Numbered from the stretch's first letter, positions 36,531 through 46,034 are shown. The stretch is 64,000 bases of DNA from Pseudomonas viridiflava (GCF_900602065.1 NZ_UWFN01000200.1:239305-303304), one strand, 5' to 3'. The notes: generated by a model from the sequence alone, not told the origin. Program-made: numbers and translations.

Positions 36531-36553
36531 GCGACGCCTTGAGGATTAACCGA

Positions 36554-37243
36554 TTGCTTGATTCAACTGACCTGCCGAACGCCGACGAAGTTGGCAAATC
36601 ACCCGCTAAAAGTGGGGCCAGTCTGCGCGAACTGGCGTATGTACAGATCAAGCAACGGATCATTTCCTGCCACTTGCGGCCGGGCGAGGCTATCAATGAG
36701 GCGCAACTGACTCAGTTGCTGGGGCTTGGTCGTACCCCGGTGCATCAGGCACTGCACCGTCTGGAAATGGAAGGCATGGTGACTATCCTGCCGCGCAAGG
36801 GCGTGATGGTGACACCGATTTCGCTTAACGACATCCTCGACATGATCGAAGTGCGCAGAACCAACGAAGAGTTGTGCGTAAGACTGGCCGTCGAACGCGC
36901 CCAGGAGGAAGACTTCACGCGTATGCGCGAGATTATCGGGCGTACCCAGCCACTTTTGGAGCGCCGCGACGTAAAGGGCCTGATGGAAGTCGACCTGCAG
37001 TTTCACCTGGCGATATCTGCCGCTGCGCGCAATCGGGTGTTGGCCGAACTGCTGCGCACGTTGCATGAGAAGCAGGCGCGCTTCTGGTTTCTGACGTTGT
37101 CTGAAATGCATCACAGTGAGCGTATCTACGACGAGCACATGCAGATTCTGACCGCGATGCAGAACCGCGACAGCGAAGCGGCGATCAAAGCCATCCATCA
37201 TCACATCGATGACTTCCGCCGAGCCATCATGCGCACCTTGTGA
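36554..37243 (+). CDS. GntR-family regulator, FCD/VanR subfamily
   Basis: 229 residues if started at TTG 36554, which has GAGGA eight bases upstream; a TTG at 36539 is possible and no ATG fits. HTH at about residues 20-85 (LRPGEAINEAQLTQLLGLGR, then TPVHQALHRLEMEGMV), followed by a helical FCD domain (EVDLQFHLAISAAARNRVL, YDEHMQILTAMQNRD with metal-binding His). Divergent from the DUF2848-amidase-MFS cluster and probably its regulator through TGATATATCA. Confidence 0.83.
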   Translation: MLDSTDLPNADEVGKSPAKSGASLRELAYVQIKQRIISCHLRPGEAINEAQLTQLLGLGRTPVHQALHRLEMEGMVTILPRKGVMVTPISLNDILDMIEVRRTNEELCVRLAVERAQEEDFTRMREIIGRTQPLLERRDVKGLMEVDLQFHLAISAAARNRVLAELLRTLHEKQARFWFLTLSEMHHSERIYDEHMQILTAMQNRDSEAAIKAIHHHIDDFRRAIMRTL

Positions 37244-37401
37244 CAGGTCTGCATCACCGGTCGAGCCACATACAGCGTGTGCGTCGATCTGTCGCGATAT
37301 CCCGTGCCTTGAAAACTCTGGCGTGCAACTTGCGTGTGGATCCGGCGTACTGACGCCGTTTGCGTAGGTGGATCAACTATTTTCTGTACGGGCTGTTGTG
37401 C

Positions 37402-38328
37402 ATGAACATGAAGTTTCTGGAAACCTTTGTATGGGTCGCACGGCTGAAAAGCTTTCGCCTGACCGCCGAAAAAATGTTCAGCACCCAAGCCTCGATTTCC
37501 AACCGGATCGCCGCGCTGGAGGAAGAGCTCGGCGCCAAGCTGTTCCTGCGTGACTCCAAACGTGTGTCCCTGACGCCCGAGGGCGAGCGGGTGCTCGATT
37601 ATGCCGAGCAAATGATCGACACCCTGCACGCGCTCCAGCAATCAATCAGCGCGACCAGCTACCTGAAGGGATGCCTGCGGATCGGCATCATGGACACGGT
37701 CATTCATACGTGGCTGAGCCCTTTCATATCGACTCTCATGGAGTGCTACCCAGCGGTTGAAATCGAACTTACGGTCGATACATCGCTTAACTTGTGCGAC
37801 CAGTTGCAGAAGGGCTATCTGGATTTGATCGTGCAGACCGATATGGTCCGCAGTGACTCCGTACGCAACCAGCACCTGGCGGTATTCCCGGTTGAGTGGA
37901 TTGTTCCGGCAGGCTCCATCTACCATCGCAGTTATGCGTCGATCTATGAGTTGGCGGGTGAGCGGATCATCACCTATTCCCGCAATTCCCGTCCGCATCA
38001 GGACATCCTCAATCTGCTGCACGCAGGGGGCGTCGAGAACCCGAGGATCAGTTGCGTCAACTCGGTGGCTGCCATGACCCGGCTGGTCTGCGACGGATTT
38101 GGCATCGGCGCCTTGCCGGCCTCGTTGGTGAGCAAGGAATTGGCCGATGGCAAGCTGTACATCCTTGAAAACGTACCCCGGCCTCAGGCGCTGGATATCA
38201 TTGCCTGCTGGCGCGCCGGGGTAGGCCTGGAGCTCACTGAACAGGTGGTGAGCATTGCGCGTCACACGCTTGAGCAATACGCCAGAGAGATGGGGCCGGA
38301 CATGGTGATTCTCAGCACTGCGAGGTAG
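37402..38328 (+). CDS. LysR-family regulator upstream of the galBCD cluster
   Basis: 308 residues from ATG 37402 (ATG 37408 is an alternative; neither has a strong ribosome site). HTH LTAEKMFSTQASISNRIAAL at about residues 18-37, wing SKRVSLTPEGERVL, then effector domain. It is transcribed toward galB, 207 bp upstream of it, and the gap contains a T-N11-A box (38424-38438). It is the only intact LysR gene adjoining the cluster, so it may control both galB and ligI. Confidence 0.83.
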   Translation: MNMKFLETFVWVARLKSFRLTAEKMFSTQASISNRIAALEEELGAKLFLRDSKRVSLTPEGERVLDYAEQMIDTLHALQQSISATSYLKGCLRIGIMDTVIHTWLSPFISTLMECYPAVEIELTVDTSLNLCDQLQKGYLDLIVQTDMVRSDSVRNQHLAVFPVEWIVPAGSIYHRSYASIYELAGERIITYSRNSRPHQDILNLLHAGGVENPRISCVNSVAAMTRLVCDGFGIGALPASLVSKELADGKLYILENVPRPQALDIIACWRAGVGLELTEQVVSIARHTLEQYAREMGPDMVILSTAR

Positions 38329-38423
38329 GGCTGAAGTCCCGGCTATTGAAACAAGCCTTCTGGTTTGCGGCCGCTCTCAGGAACATCAAATCGAAGTTGT
38401 CAGCCATGAAAAGCCTTCCGGCA

Positions 38424-38491
38424 ATGCAAATCCTGCATAGCTGCTAGAACGTCCGTCATGTTGTTGCGAGGGATTGATGAAGCCACCATCA
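38424..38491. promoter_or_regulatory. Promoter/operator repeat, copy upstream of galB
   Basis: Starts with ATGC-N7-GCAT (38424-38438), a T-N11-A LysR box, followed by AGCTGCTAGAA, TGTTGTTG and GCCACCATCA. A gap-free counterpart lies at 42030-42097; by hand about 51 of 68 positions match, with the 16-base TGCATAGCTGCTAGAA block exact. Confidence 0.75.
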
Positions 38492-38535
38492 ATTCCTCGG
38501 TTGCGCAAACAATGACTAACAAAGGACCAGGCAAC

Positions 38536-39273
38536 ATGACTTCCCCCAAAAAAACCGCTCTCGTGGTGAGCGCTCACTCTGCCGATTTCGTCTGGCGCGC
38601 GGGCGGTGCCATCGCGTTGCATGCTGCTCAGGGTTACGAGGTGCATATCGTCTGCCTCTCGTTCGGTGAGCGCGGTGAGTCGGCCAAGTTGTGGCGCAAG
38701 GGCGCCGAAATGACCGAAGAGAAGGTTAAGGCTGCTCGTCGTGAAGAGGCTCAAGCGGCGGCCGATATTCTCGGCGCCACCGTGGAGTTCTTTGACATCG
38801 GGGACTACCCGATGCGGGCCGACAAGGACACGCTGTTTCGTCTCGCCGATGTTTTCCGTCGCGTGCAACCGGAGTTTGTGCTCAGCCATTCGCTGAAAGA
38901 TCCCTACAACTACGATCACCCGCTGGCCATCCACCTGACCCAGGAAGCGCGCATCATCGCTCAGGCTGAAGGCTACAAGCCCGGAGAGCAAATCGTCGGT
39001 GCCCCTCCGGTCTACAGCTTTGAACCGCACCAGCCAGAACAATGTGAGTGGCGTCCCGACGTGCTGCTGAACATCACAGAGGTCTGGGACAAAAAATACG
39101 CAGCTATTCAGTGCATGGCAGGTCAAGAACACCTTTGGGAGTACTACACCCGCGTCGCCCTGCAACGAGGTGTGCAGGCCAAGCGCAACATAGGTATCAC
39201 CGCCAGCAAAAATATCGTGTACGGCGAGGGGTATCAGAGCATCTTCCCGCGTGTGACGGAGAATCTGCGATGA
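38536..39273 (+). CDS. galB: 4-oxalomesaconate hydratase (PIG-L family, GalB type)
   Basis: 245 residues from ATG 38536, with AAAGGA upstream; the frame opens earlier but through the promoter repeat. PIG-L/LmbE fold with zinc ligands in VVSAHSADFVWRAGG (AHxxD) and the HPLA histidine in YNYDHPLAIH. Most PIG-L proteins are deacetylases, but GalB of Pseudomonas uses the same fold to hydrate 4-oxalomesaconate to 4-carboxy-4-hydroxy-2-oxoadipate. The galC and galD neighbours make this assignment strong. Its stop overlaps the galC start (ATGA). Confidence 0.85.
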   Translation: MTSPKKTALVVSAHSADFVWRAGGAIALHAAQGYEVHIVCLSFGERGESAKLWRKGAEMTEEKVKAARREEAQAAADILGATVEFFDIGDYPMRADKDTLFRLADVFRRVQPEFVLSHSLKDPYNYDHPLAIHLTQEARIIAQAEGYKPGEQIVGAPPVYSFEPHQPEQCEWRPDVLLNITEVWDKKYAAIQCMAGQEHLWEYYTRVALQRGVQAKRNIGITASKNIVYGEGYQSIFPRVTENLR

Positions 39274-39998
39274 GCCTTATCGGCAAGACCGGCGTAGTGG
39301 TGCGTAACATTCAACGTGCCGATGCGTCGCTGATCACTGAACTGACTCGGTACGGCGTTGCCACGGTGCACGAGTCACAGGGCCGTAAAGGCTTGCTGGG
39401 GCCTGAAATTCGACCGGTCATGCGCGACGTTGCAATCAGCGGTTCCGCCATAACGGTGCTGGTAGCGCCCGGTGATAACTGGATGTTCCATGTCGCGGTG
39501 GAGCAATGTCAGCCTGGCGATATCCTGGTGGTCGCGCCCGTTTCGCCATGCTCCGATGGTTTCTTTGGCGACTTGCTGGCTACTTCGCTGCAGGCTCGCG
39601 GCGTCAAAGGCCTGGTGCTGGATGCAGGCGTACGGGATACGCAGACTCTGCGTGAGATGGGCTTCGCCGTGTGGTCGAGGGCGGTCCATGCCCAGGGCAC
39701 CGTCAAGGAAACCCTTGGTTCGGTCAATATTCCGATTGTTTGCGCGGGGCAATTGATCAACCCGGGTGACGTAGTGCTGGCAGATGATGATGGAGTGGTC
39801 ATTGTGCGGCGCGATGAGTTGGCGCAGGTGATAGACGCGGGCCGCCAGCGTGCCGATCTTGAAGAGCAGAAACGCCTGCGTCTTGCGGCGGGCGAGCTGG
39901 GGCTGGATATCTACAACATGCGTCCACGTCTGACTGAAAAAGGACTCAAGTATTACGATAGCCTCGACCAGGCGATTCGCGATCAAACGGGGACCTGA
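39270..39998 (+). CDS. galC: 4-carboxy-4-hydroxy-2-oxoadipate aldolase / oxaloacetate decarboxylase
   Basis: 242 residues from ATG 39270, eight bases after GGAG; the longer open frame is a shadow over galB. RraA-like fold with the family blocks GVATVHESQGRKGLL, GDNWMFHVAVEQCQPGD and VLDAGVRDTQTLREM (the Arg-Asp pair binds substrate and divalent metal). It cleaves the hydroxy-oxoadipate to pyruvate and oxaloacetate, the last step of the 4,5-cleavage pathway. The C-terminus continues past the RraA core as in GalC. galD follows 3 bp later. Confidence 0.88.
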   Translation: MSLIGKTGVVVRNIQRADASLITELTRYGVATVHESQGRKGLLGPEIRPVMRDVAISGSAITVLVAPGDNWMFHVAVEQCQPGDILVVAPVSPCSDGFFGDLLATSLQARGVKGLVLDAGVRDTQTLREMGFAVWSRAVHAQGTVKETLGSVNIPIVCAGQLINPGDVVLADDDGVVIVRRDELAQVIDAGRQRADLEEQKRLRLAAGELGLDIYNMRPRLTEKGLKYYDSLDQAIRDQTGT

Positions 39999-40001
39999 GC
40001 A

Positions 40002-41081
40002 ATGGCGCAAAACCGTATTCCCTGTTTGATGATGCGCGGGGGCACCTCCAAAGGCGCCTATTTTCTTGCTGACGATCTGCCATCCGACGCGGTTCGGCGT
40101 GATGCATTGCTGCTGGCTGCCATGGGATCGCCGGACCCAAGACAAATCGACGGTATTGGCGGTGCCGATTCGCTGACCAGCAAAGTCGCAATCATTCGTC
40201 GCTCATCACGTCCCGGGGTTGATGTGGATTACCTGTTTGCTCAGGTTGTGGTTAACGAACCACGCGTGGATTACGGCCAGAACTGCGGCAATATCCTCGC
40301 TGGCGTCGGACCTTTTGCCCTGGAGCGTGGGTTGTTACCGATCGTGGACGGGCAGACCCCGGTCCGGATCTACATGGAAAACACCGGTCAGACCGCAACT
40401 GCGCTGGTGCAGACCGCTAACGGGCAAGTGCGTTACGACGGTGAAGCACGGATTGACGGAGTACCCGGTACTGCTGCGGCGGTGGTTGTCCGTTTTGATG
40501 ACATCGCCGGATCAAGTTGTGGCGCTTTACTGCCCACCGGTAATGCCCGTGACCGTTTCAACGGCATCGAGGTCACCTGCATCGATAACGGTATGCCCGT
40601 TGTGCTGTTACGAGCCGCCGATCTGGGGCTGAATGGCCAGGAAAGCCCAGCCGAGCTTAACGCCAATGAAGCTTTGAAGGCGCAACTGGAGTCGATTCGC
40701 TTGCAGGCGGGAACGCTAATGAAACTGGGGGACGTCAGCGCTCGCACGGTGCCCAAAATGAGCATCGTGTCTTCACCGACCAAGGGCGGATCAATCAGCA
40801 GCCGGACTTTTATTCCTCATACCTGCCATGCCGCGATCGGTGTCTTCGGCGCGGTGAGCGTAGCCAGTGCGTGCCTGGTTCCAGGTGCTGTCACGGAAGG
40901 CCTGGCCAATGTTCCACCGGGCGACAATCTCGCGCTGTCGGTAGAGCACCCCACAGGGGAGTTCACCGTCGAGATACGCCGCGACAAGGGTGAGATCGCC
41001 GGATGCGGTTTGTTACGCACGGCGCGCCTGTTGTTCGACGGTCATGTGCTGATCCCGGAGCTGGCCGTTGCAAGAAGCTGA
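40002..41081 (+). CDS. galD: 4-oxalomesaconate tautomerase (PrpF family)
   Basis: 359 residues. PrpF/diaminopimelate-epimerase-like fold: opening IPCLMMRGGTSKGAYFLADD, then QIDGIGGADSLTSKVAII, YGQNCGNILAGVGPFA with the active-site Cys, and FIPHTCHAAIGVFGAVS with the second. GalD isomerises the keto and enol forms of 4-oxalomesaconate before hydration. Third gene of the galBCD operon with 3-bp spacing. A PrpF-type aconitate isomerase is the alternative, unlikely beside galB and galC. Confidence 0.87.
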   Translation: MAQNRIPCLMMRGGTSKGAYFLADDLPSDAVRRDALLLAAMGSPDPRQIDGIGGADSLTSKVAIIRRSSRPGVDVDYLFAQVVVNEPRVDYGQNCGNILAGVGPFALERGLLPIVDGQTPVRIYMENTGQTATALVQTANGQVRYDGEARIDGVPGTAAAVVVRFDDIAGSSCGALLPTGNARDRFNGIEVTCIDNGMPVVLLRAADLGLNGQESPAELNANEALKAQLESIRLQAGTLMKLGDVSARTVPKMSIVSSPTKGGSISSRTFIPHTCHAAIGVFGAVSVASACLVPGAVTEGLANVPPGDNLALSVEHPTGEFTVEIRRDKGEIAGCGLLRTARLLFDGHVLIPELAVARS

Positions 41082-41147
41082 TCCTTCCTCGTGGTTAGCC
41101 GCCAGAGCGAACACACGTTAAAGTGGTGTTTTGCTCTGGCGTTCCTT

Positions 41148-42027
41148 ATGGATCTTAAGCAACTGGAATGTTTTGTCCGGGTGGCCGAGTTTGGCAGCTT
41201 CACCCGTGCCGCCGCAGTATTGAATCTCTCGCAGTCGGCAAGTGCGTCAGCTCGAAGTCGAGTTGCAGGAACATCTTCTTTTACGCAATGGCCGGAGCGT
41301 GCAGCTGACGGCATCGGGGCAGCGCTTATTCAGCCACGGCAAGGGCATTCTGCGGCAAATACAGGTCGCGCGTGAAGAGTTGCGAGAGCAACGTGGCACG
41401 CTTTCCGGCAAGGTAGTCATTGGCTTGCCGCCAAGCATCTCCCGACGTCATACGGTCGCATTGGTCTCAGCCTTCCAGGAGCGATTCCCAGGCTGCACGC
41501 TGGGAATCAAAGAAGGCCTGAGCCATTCGATGCGCGAATGGCTGCTGCTGGGTCGCCTGGACTTCGCGCTGCTGTTCAATCCCGGCCAGAGCGGGCAGTT
41601 GAACTACCAGCATGTGCGTGCCGAGCCACTCATGTTGATCGGCAGTGCCGATTCGGAGCTTCCCGCCGAAGTCTCCATGCTCGATCTTGGCCGTTACCCG
41701 CTGATCACGCCCAGCGAACCCCATTCAATCCGGCGCCTGATCGAGTCCGAAGCGGCTCGTCATTCGGTCGCCATCGATGTCCGTCTGGAAATAGACAGCA
41801 TCCCTTCAGTACTGGAACTGATACGTCTTGGCATGGGCTACGGTGTGCTTTTCCAGTCGGCGCTGACCAGACGTGATGATTCGTTCGAGGGACTCAAGGC
41901 CGCACAAATCATCGACCCTGTCATTCAAACGCACCTGTTTGTGGCCACCGCCGAACAACGGCCGCTGTCGCGCCTCGCGGAGCAGGCATTGGCGCTGGTT
42001 CATGAGATATGCATCCCTAAGGATTAG
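41148..42027 (+). pseudogene. LysR-family regulator, frameshifted in the HTH
   Basis: The start MDLKQLECFVRVAEFGSFTR reads normally from ATG 41148 to about 41240 (LNLSQSA), then the LysR frame continues in another register from about 41239 with VRQLEVELQEHLLLRNGRS to a natural end at 42027. A normal LysR HTH would read SALSRQVRQLE; the missing stretch equals 11 nucleotides and lies between two GGCA repeats. The cut removes the middle of the recognition helix, so the protein should not bind DNA. The effector domain is otherwise intact. Lies between galD and ligI. Confidence 0.8.
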
Positions 42028-42029
42028 CT

Positions 42030-42097
42030 ATGCGAAACGTGCATAGCTGCTAGAAAACAGGTCCTGTTGTTGTAGGGAATCGACAACGCCACCATCA
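42030..42097. promoter_or_regulatory. Promoter/operator repeat, copy upstream of ligI
   Basis: Counterpart of 38424-38491: ATGC-N7-GCAT box at 42030-42044, then AGCTGCTAGAA, TGTTGTTG and GCCACCATCA at the same spacing. It begins 2 bp after the stop of the frameshifted LysR gene, and the ligI start is at 42135. Confidence 0.75.
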
Positions 42098-42134
42098 GGC
42101 ATCGACTCCACTAACACCAATAAAAGGACACGAG

Positions 42135-42998
42135 ATGAAAAGTTGCCTTGCTCCGGACGCCCATCCAACGCGCCCTCGACATGCGCTGCCTGAGGGCGCA
42201 TGGGATGCTCACTGCCATGTGTTCGGCCCTGCCGACCAATTCCCCTACGCCAATGACAGAAGCTATACGCCCCCCGATGCCCCTTATGACAATCTGCGTG
42301 CGCTGCATGATTATCTGGGCTTCAGTCGCGGTGTGATTGTGCAGGCGAGCTGCCACGGCAGTGATAACCGCGCCATGCTCGACACCATTGCCCGGGCAGA
42401 AGGGCGGTATCGCGGTGTTGCCATTGTTGATGGCAGCGAAACCGATGAACAACTCGCAGAGCTCGATGAGGGCGGCGTGCGCGGGGTGCGGTTCAATTTC
42501 GTTGCTCATCTGGGCGGTGCACCGGATCTCGACGTGTTCGATCAGACCGTCGACCGCCTGGCTGATCTCGGTTGGCATGTGGTGCTGCATCTGGATGCGC
42601 AGGACATCGTGACGTATGCAGAGCGGCTGGCACGCATACCCGTGCCCTTCATCATTGACCACATGGGACGGGTCAAAGCTCAGGACGGCCTCCGGCAACC
42701 GGCATTCGAAGCCCTGCTGGGGTTGATGGAAAATCCATTGGCATGGGTCAAAGTGTGCGGAGCGGAGCGTGTGTCGGCAGGGCGTCGGCCATTCGACGAC
42801 GCTGTGCCCTTCGCGCAACAACTGATTCAGGCCGCGCCAGGGCGTGTTCTGTGGGGCACTGACTGGCCGCACCCGAATATAACAAAGGACATGCCTAACG
42901 ATGGCGGGCTCGTGGACTTGATGTTCCAGTTCTGCCCGGACGCCTCTGTGCGTCACAAACTACTGGTTGAAAACCCTCTCAAGCTCTACGGACGTTGA
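42135..42998 (+). CDS. ligI: 2-pyrone-4,6-dicarboxylate hydrolase (LigI type, amidohydrolase superfamily)
   Basis: 287 residues. TIM-barrel amidohydrolase: metal-site HxH in WDAHCHVFGP near residue 27, HLDAQD, FIIDHMGR and the final Asp in LWGTDWPHPN. These, the length and the start ALPEGAWDAHCHVFGPA match LigI, which opens the lactone of 2-pyrone-4,6-dicarboxylate to 4-oxalomesaconate. Its product is the substrate of GalD/GalB encoded 1-3 kb upstream, and both promoters share the same repeat. AAAAGGA precedes the ATG. Other dicarboxylic lactonases of the family are the alternative. Confidence 0.85.
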   Translation: MKSCLAPDAHPTRPRHALPEGAWDAHCHVFGPADQFPYANDRSYTPPDAPYDNLRALHDYLGFSRGVIVQASCHGSDNRAMLDTIARAEGRYRGVAIVDGSETDEQLAELDEGGVRGVRFNFVAHLGGAPDLDVFDQTVDRLADLGWHVVLHLDAQDIVTYAERLARIPVPFIIDHMGRVKAQDGLRQPAFEALLGLMENPLAWVKVCGAERVSAGRRPFDDAVPFAQQLIQAAPGRVLWGTDWPHPNITKDMPNDGGLVDLMFQFCPDASVRHKLLVENPLKLYGR

Positions 42999-43052
42999 TT
43001 AGCTCGTATCACGCAACGCCTTCCAACAATAAGACAGACAAGAGTCCAGATC

Positions 43053-44366
43053 ATGACCCCGCATCCGACATCTGCTGAAGCACAGTCGCCTCCCGCGCAA
43101 GGTGTGAAGGCCAAGCAACCGTTCTACAAGGCGATGTACTTTCAGGTACTGATAGGCATCGTCGCCGGTATTGCTGTCGGCCATTACTGGCCGACATTTG
43201 CCGCCGACCTGAAGCCTCTGGGCGACGCATTCATCAAGCTGATCAAGATGATCATCGGGCCGGTGGTGTTCTGCACCGTTGTCAGCGGTATTGCGGGCAT
43301 GCGTGACTTGAAGAAGGTAGGGCGGGTAGGGGGGAAAGCGCTGCTTTACTTCGAAGTGATTTCCACTGTGTCGTTGATCATTGGCCTGATTGGCGGGCAT
43401 CTGTTCAACGCAGGCGGCGGGTTCAACGTCGACGTGAATAGCCTGGATGCATCTGCAGTCACCGGTTACGCCGAAAAAGCCCAGCATATGCACATGGTGG
43501 ACTTCCTGATGGGCATCATCCCCTCGACATTCGCCCAGGCTTTCTCGGAAGGGAACGTGCTGTGCATCTTGCTGGTGTCGATCCTGTTCGGTTGCGCCCT
43601 GTCGTCCATGGGTGAAAAGGGCAAGCCTGTTTACGACATGATCGAAGGGTTGTCGGGCGTTTTCTTTCGTATCGTGCACATCATCGCCAAGCTCTCTGCT
43701 ATCGGCGCGTTTGGCGCCATAGCGTTCACCGTGGGCACTTATGGCGTTGGCTCACTGTTACCGCTGATGAAGCTGGTGGGCAGCTTTTACATACTCTGTG
43801 CGCTGTTCGTCGTACTGGTATTGGGGGCGGTGGCACGGGGCTGCGGTTTCAGCATCATCCGTTTCATGGGCTACATCAAGGAAGAGCTATTGGTTGTGCT
43901 GGGCACCAGTTCCTCGGAAGTGGTACTGCCGCAAATCATGGAGAAGATGCAGCGGCTTGGCTGCTCGAAGCATGTTGTCGGGCTGGTCATTCCGACCGGA
44001 TATTCCTTCAACCTTGATGGCACCAACATTTATCTGACCATGGCGGTGCTGTTCATTGCTCAGGCGTTGAATATCGATTTGACCCTCACCCAACAGCTCA
44101 CTCTGGTTCTGGTGGCCATGATGACCTCCAAGGGTGCCAGCGGCGTTTCAGGTGCAGCCTTCGTGATGCTGACCAGCACGTTGATGGTTGTGCCGCTGGT
44201 GCCGGTGGCAGGCATGGTCCTGATTCTGGGTATTCACCGCTTCATGGGCACCGGGTTGGCCATCACCAACCTGATCGGTAACGGCGTGGCCGCACTGGTG
44301 ATATCTGCCTGGGAGAAAGAGCTTGATCGCGACGTGCTGGCCAGGGAATTGAACAGCAAGTCGTAA
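43053..44366 (+). CDS. Dicarboxylate:cation symporter, DctA family
   Basis: 437 residues. DAACS motifs [56 protein letters not shown] and [17 protein letters not shown] are all present. It starts 54 bp after ligI with no visible terminator, so it is likely in the same operon. By position it would import PDC or a related di- or tricarboxylate rather than succinate; the second DctA gene at 26695 serves the D-malate locus. Confidence 0.87.
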   Translation: MTPHPTSAEAQSPPAQGVKAKQPFYKAMYFQVLIGIVAGIAVGHYWPTFAADLKPLGDAFIKLIKMIIGPVVFCTVVSGIAGMRDLKKVGRVGGKALLYFEVISTVSLIIGLIGGHLFNAGGGFNVDVNSLDASAVTGYAEKAQHMHMVDFLMGIIPSTFAQAFSEGNVLCILLVSILFGCALSSMGEKGKPVYDMIEGLSGVFFRIVHIIAKLSAIGAFGAIAFTVGTYGVGSLLPLMKLVGSFYILCALFVVLVLGAVARGCGFSIIRFMGYIKEELLVVLGTSSSEVVLPQIMEKMQRLGCSKHVVGLVIPTGYSFNLDGTNIYLTMAVLFIAQALNIDLTLTQQLTLVLVAMMTSKGASGVSGAAFVMLTSTLMVVPLVPVAGMVLILGIHRFMGTGLAITNLIGNGVAALVISAWEKELDRDVLARELNSKS

Positions 44367-44467
44367 ACCCGCTTAGCGGTACCTCCAACACCTACACCTC
44401 TAACAATAACTGCGTCCTGTCCGGTTCATACCGGGCAGCGACGCCTTGCATCCGGAAAATAATAAAA

Positions 44468-45697
44468 ATGAATCGAACCCTCTTTGGCATTTTGCTGGGC
44501 TCAGGCTTAGTGAGTTTCAGCAGCGCATGGGCGCAGGGCTTTATCGATGACAGCAAGGTTCGCCTTGAAGCGCGTAACTTCTACTACAACGGCGACTTTC
44601 GCGATGGCGCGGGAGTGTCGAAAAGAGAAGAGTGGGCGCAAGGTTTCTTGATCAATGCCGAGTCCGGTTATACCCAAGGCACAGTTGGTTTCGGACTCGA
44701 CGTACTGGCATTCGCCGGTTTTCAGCTGGACTCCAGTCCTGACCGCAGCGGCAGCGGGCTGTTACCCAAGCGAGCCTCAGGCGAGGCGGCGCCGGAATAC
44801 GCCAGGGCGGGTGGTGGGGTTAAATTAAAAATAGCCAACACATCTTTGCGTTACGGCATGTCCCTGCCGAAAACGCCGGTGCTGCAGTACAACAACAGCC
44901 GACTGTTTCCCCAGACATTCCAGGGCTGGCAACTGACCTCCACTGAGGTCGACCGTTTGACGGTCAACCTGGCAAGTTTCGAGAAAACCATCACGCCGGA
45001 TTCTACAAACCTTCAGGACATCAGCATTAACCCGAAAGATGGGCGTTACCGCGCTACCGGGATCGGTGAATCTTTTCGCTATGGGGGCGGGAGCTATAAG
45101 CTGACGCCGGCTTTAACCGCGACTTACTACTATGGCGAACTTGAAAACGTCTATCGCCAGCAATTTCTCGGCCTTACCCACACGACCCGAATTGCCGACG
45201 GTGTACTAACCAGTGACCTGCGCGCGTTTGCCAGCGACGAGGTGGGCGCTGCGAGGACCGGAGAAGTTGATAACCGAGCCTATTCTGCAGCTTTCGGCTA
45301 CAGCTTCGATTCGGGACATAGCGTCATGGCGACCTATCAGATAATGAAAGGCGCTACTGGCTTCCCCTACGTCAATAACCCCTATCTGCCGAACTACGTC
45401 CAATATCACGACTTCGGGAGCGCGGGTGAACGCAGTTGGCAGGCGCGTTATGGCTATGATTTTGCGGCACTGGGTATTCCGGGACTGAGCTTTTTCACCG
45501 CGTACATCAAAGGTGACGGTCTGAAGAAACAGGGTGCCGAGCAAGAGTGGGAGCGGGACATAGACATCGCTTATGCCTTCCAGACGACATTAAAAGGTCT
45601 GTCGGTACGGTTGAGAAACGCCACTTATCGCAGTGATGATGGACGTGACATCGATGAAAACCGGTTCATCGTGAGCTATCTGTTCAACTCGCTGTAG
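44468..45697 (+). CDS. OprD-family outer membrane porin
   Basis: 409 residues. Signal peptide MNRTLFGILLGSG... with cleavage after SSAWAQ, then the OprD opening GFIDDSKVRLEARNFYYNGD and alternating aromatic beta strands ending in the motif NRFIVSYLFNSL, with a terminal hydrophobic residue for outer membrane insertion. OprD porins are substrate-specific channels, often for carboxylates. It lies 101 bp after the DctA-family gene and probably serves uptake of the same compound. A hairpin (45704-45728) follows. Confidence 0.88.
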   Translation: MNRTLFGILLGSGLVSFSSAWAQGFIDDSKVRLEARNFYYNGDFRDGAGVSKREEWAQGFLINAESGYTQGTVGFGLDVLAFAGFQLDSSPDRSGSGLLPKRASGEAAPEYARAGGGVKLKIANTSLRYGMSLPKTPVLQYNNSRLFPQTFQGWQLTSTEVDRLTVNLASFEKTITPDSTNLQDISINPKDGRYRATGIGESFRYGGGSYKLTPALTATYYYGELENVYRQQFLGLTHTTRIADGVLTSDLRAFASDEVGAARTGEVDNRAYSAAFGYSFDSGHSVMATYQIMKGATGFPYVNNPYLPNYVQYHDFGSAGERSWQARYGYDFAALGIPGLSFFTAYIKGDGLKKQGAEQEWERDIDIAYAFQTTLKGLSVRLRNATYRSDDGRDIDENRFIVSYLFNSL

Positions 45698-45703
45698 TGC
45701 CTC

Positions 45704-45728
45704 CCGGCCCGGCCATGTGCCGGGCCGG
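45704..45728. terminator. GC-rich hairpin after the porin gene
   Basis: CCGGCCCGGC and GCCGGGCCGG form a perfect 10-bp stem around CATGT. No T-tract follows, so termination may be partial. The rest of the gap to 46034 (about 300 bases) shows nothing recognisable. Confidence 0.65.
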
Positions 45729-46034
45729 CTGAACCCTTCAACCAATCTGCGCATCGATGGTGCGGGGAGGGCGAAGTCACGGAGCGGGGCCTCTTCCTGA
45801 CTGCAAGCGTCGACTGTGGGGTGTGTTCATCCTTTGGCACGACCCAGTGAGCGAACTTCCACCGATAAAGTGAAATCAGGTTCGTGAGCTGGCCAGGCAT
45901 TGCTGGACCACCCGTGTCGCCTGAAAGTATGCCGGGGATAAGCGCATGGCGCCTCAGGACAAATGGAAACACCTGACCTGGGCGGCGCAACTGCATCGAA
46001 CCGATTAAACTGGCTCATCTTTTGACGGGGTACA

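Larger units (their letters stand above)
36234..36553. promoter_or_regulatory. Divergent promoter region of the DUF2848 cluster and its GntR regulator
   Basis: About 320 bases with no gene. Two copies of the perfect palindrome TGATATATCA sit at its edges (36286-36295 and 36521-36530), one near each divergent gene. AT-rich sequence around 36330-36370 may hold a promoter. Confidence 0.6.

Noticed and set aside
38458..38535. N-terminal extension of galB
   Set aside because: The extension is translated from the promoter repeat shared with ligI; the ribosome site points to ATG 38536.
42111..42956. 281-codon minus-strand frame opposite ligI
   Set aside because: Shadow of ligI, which has full amidohydrolase motifs and a ribosome site.
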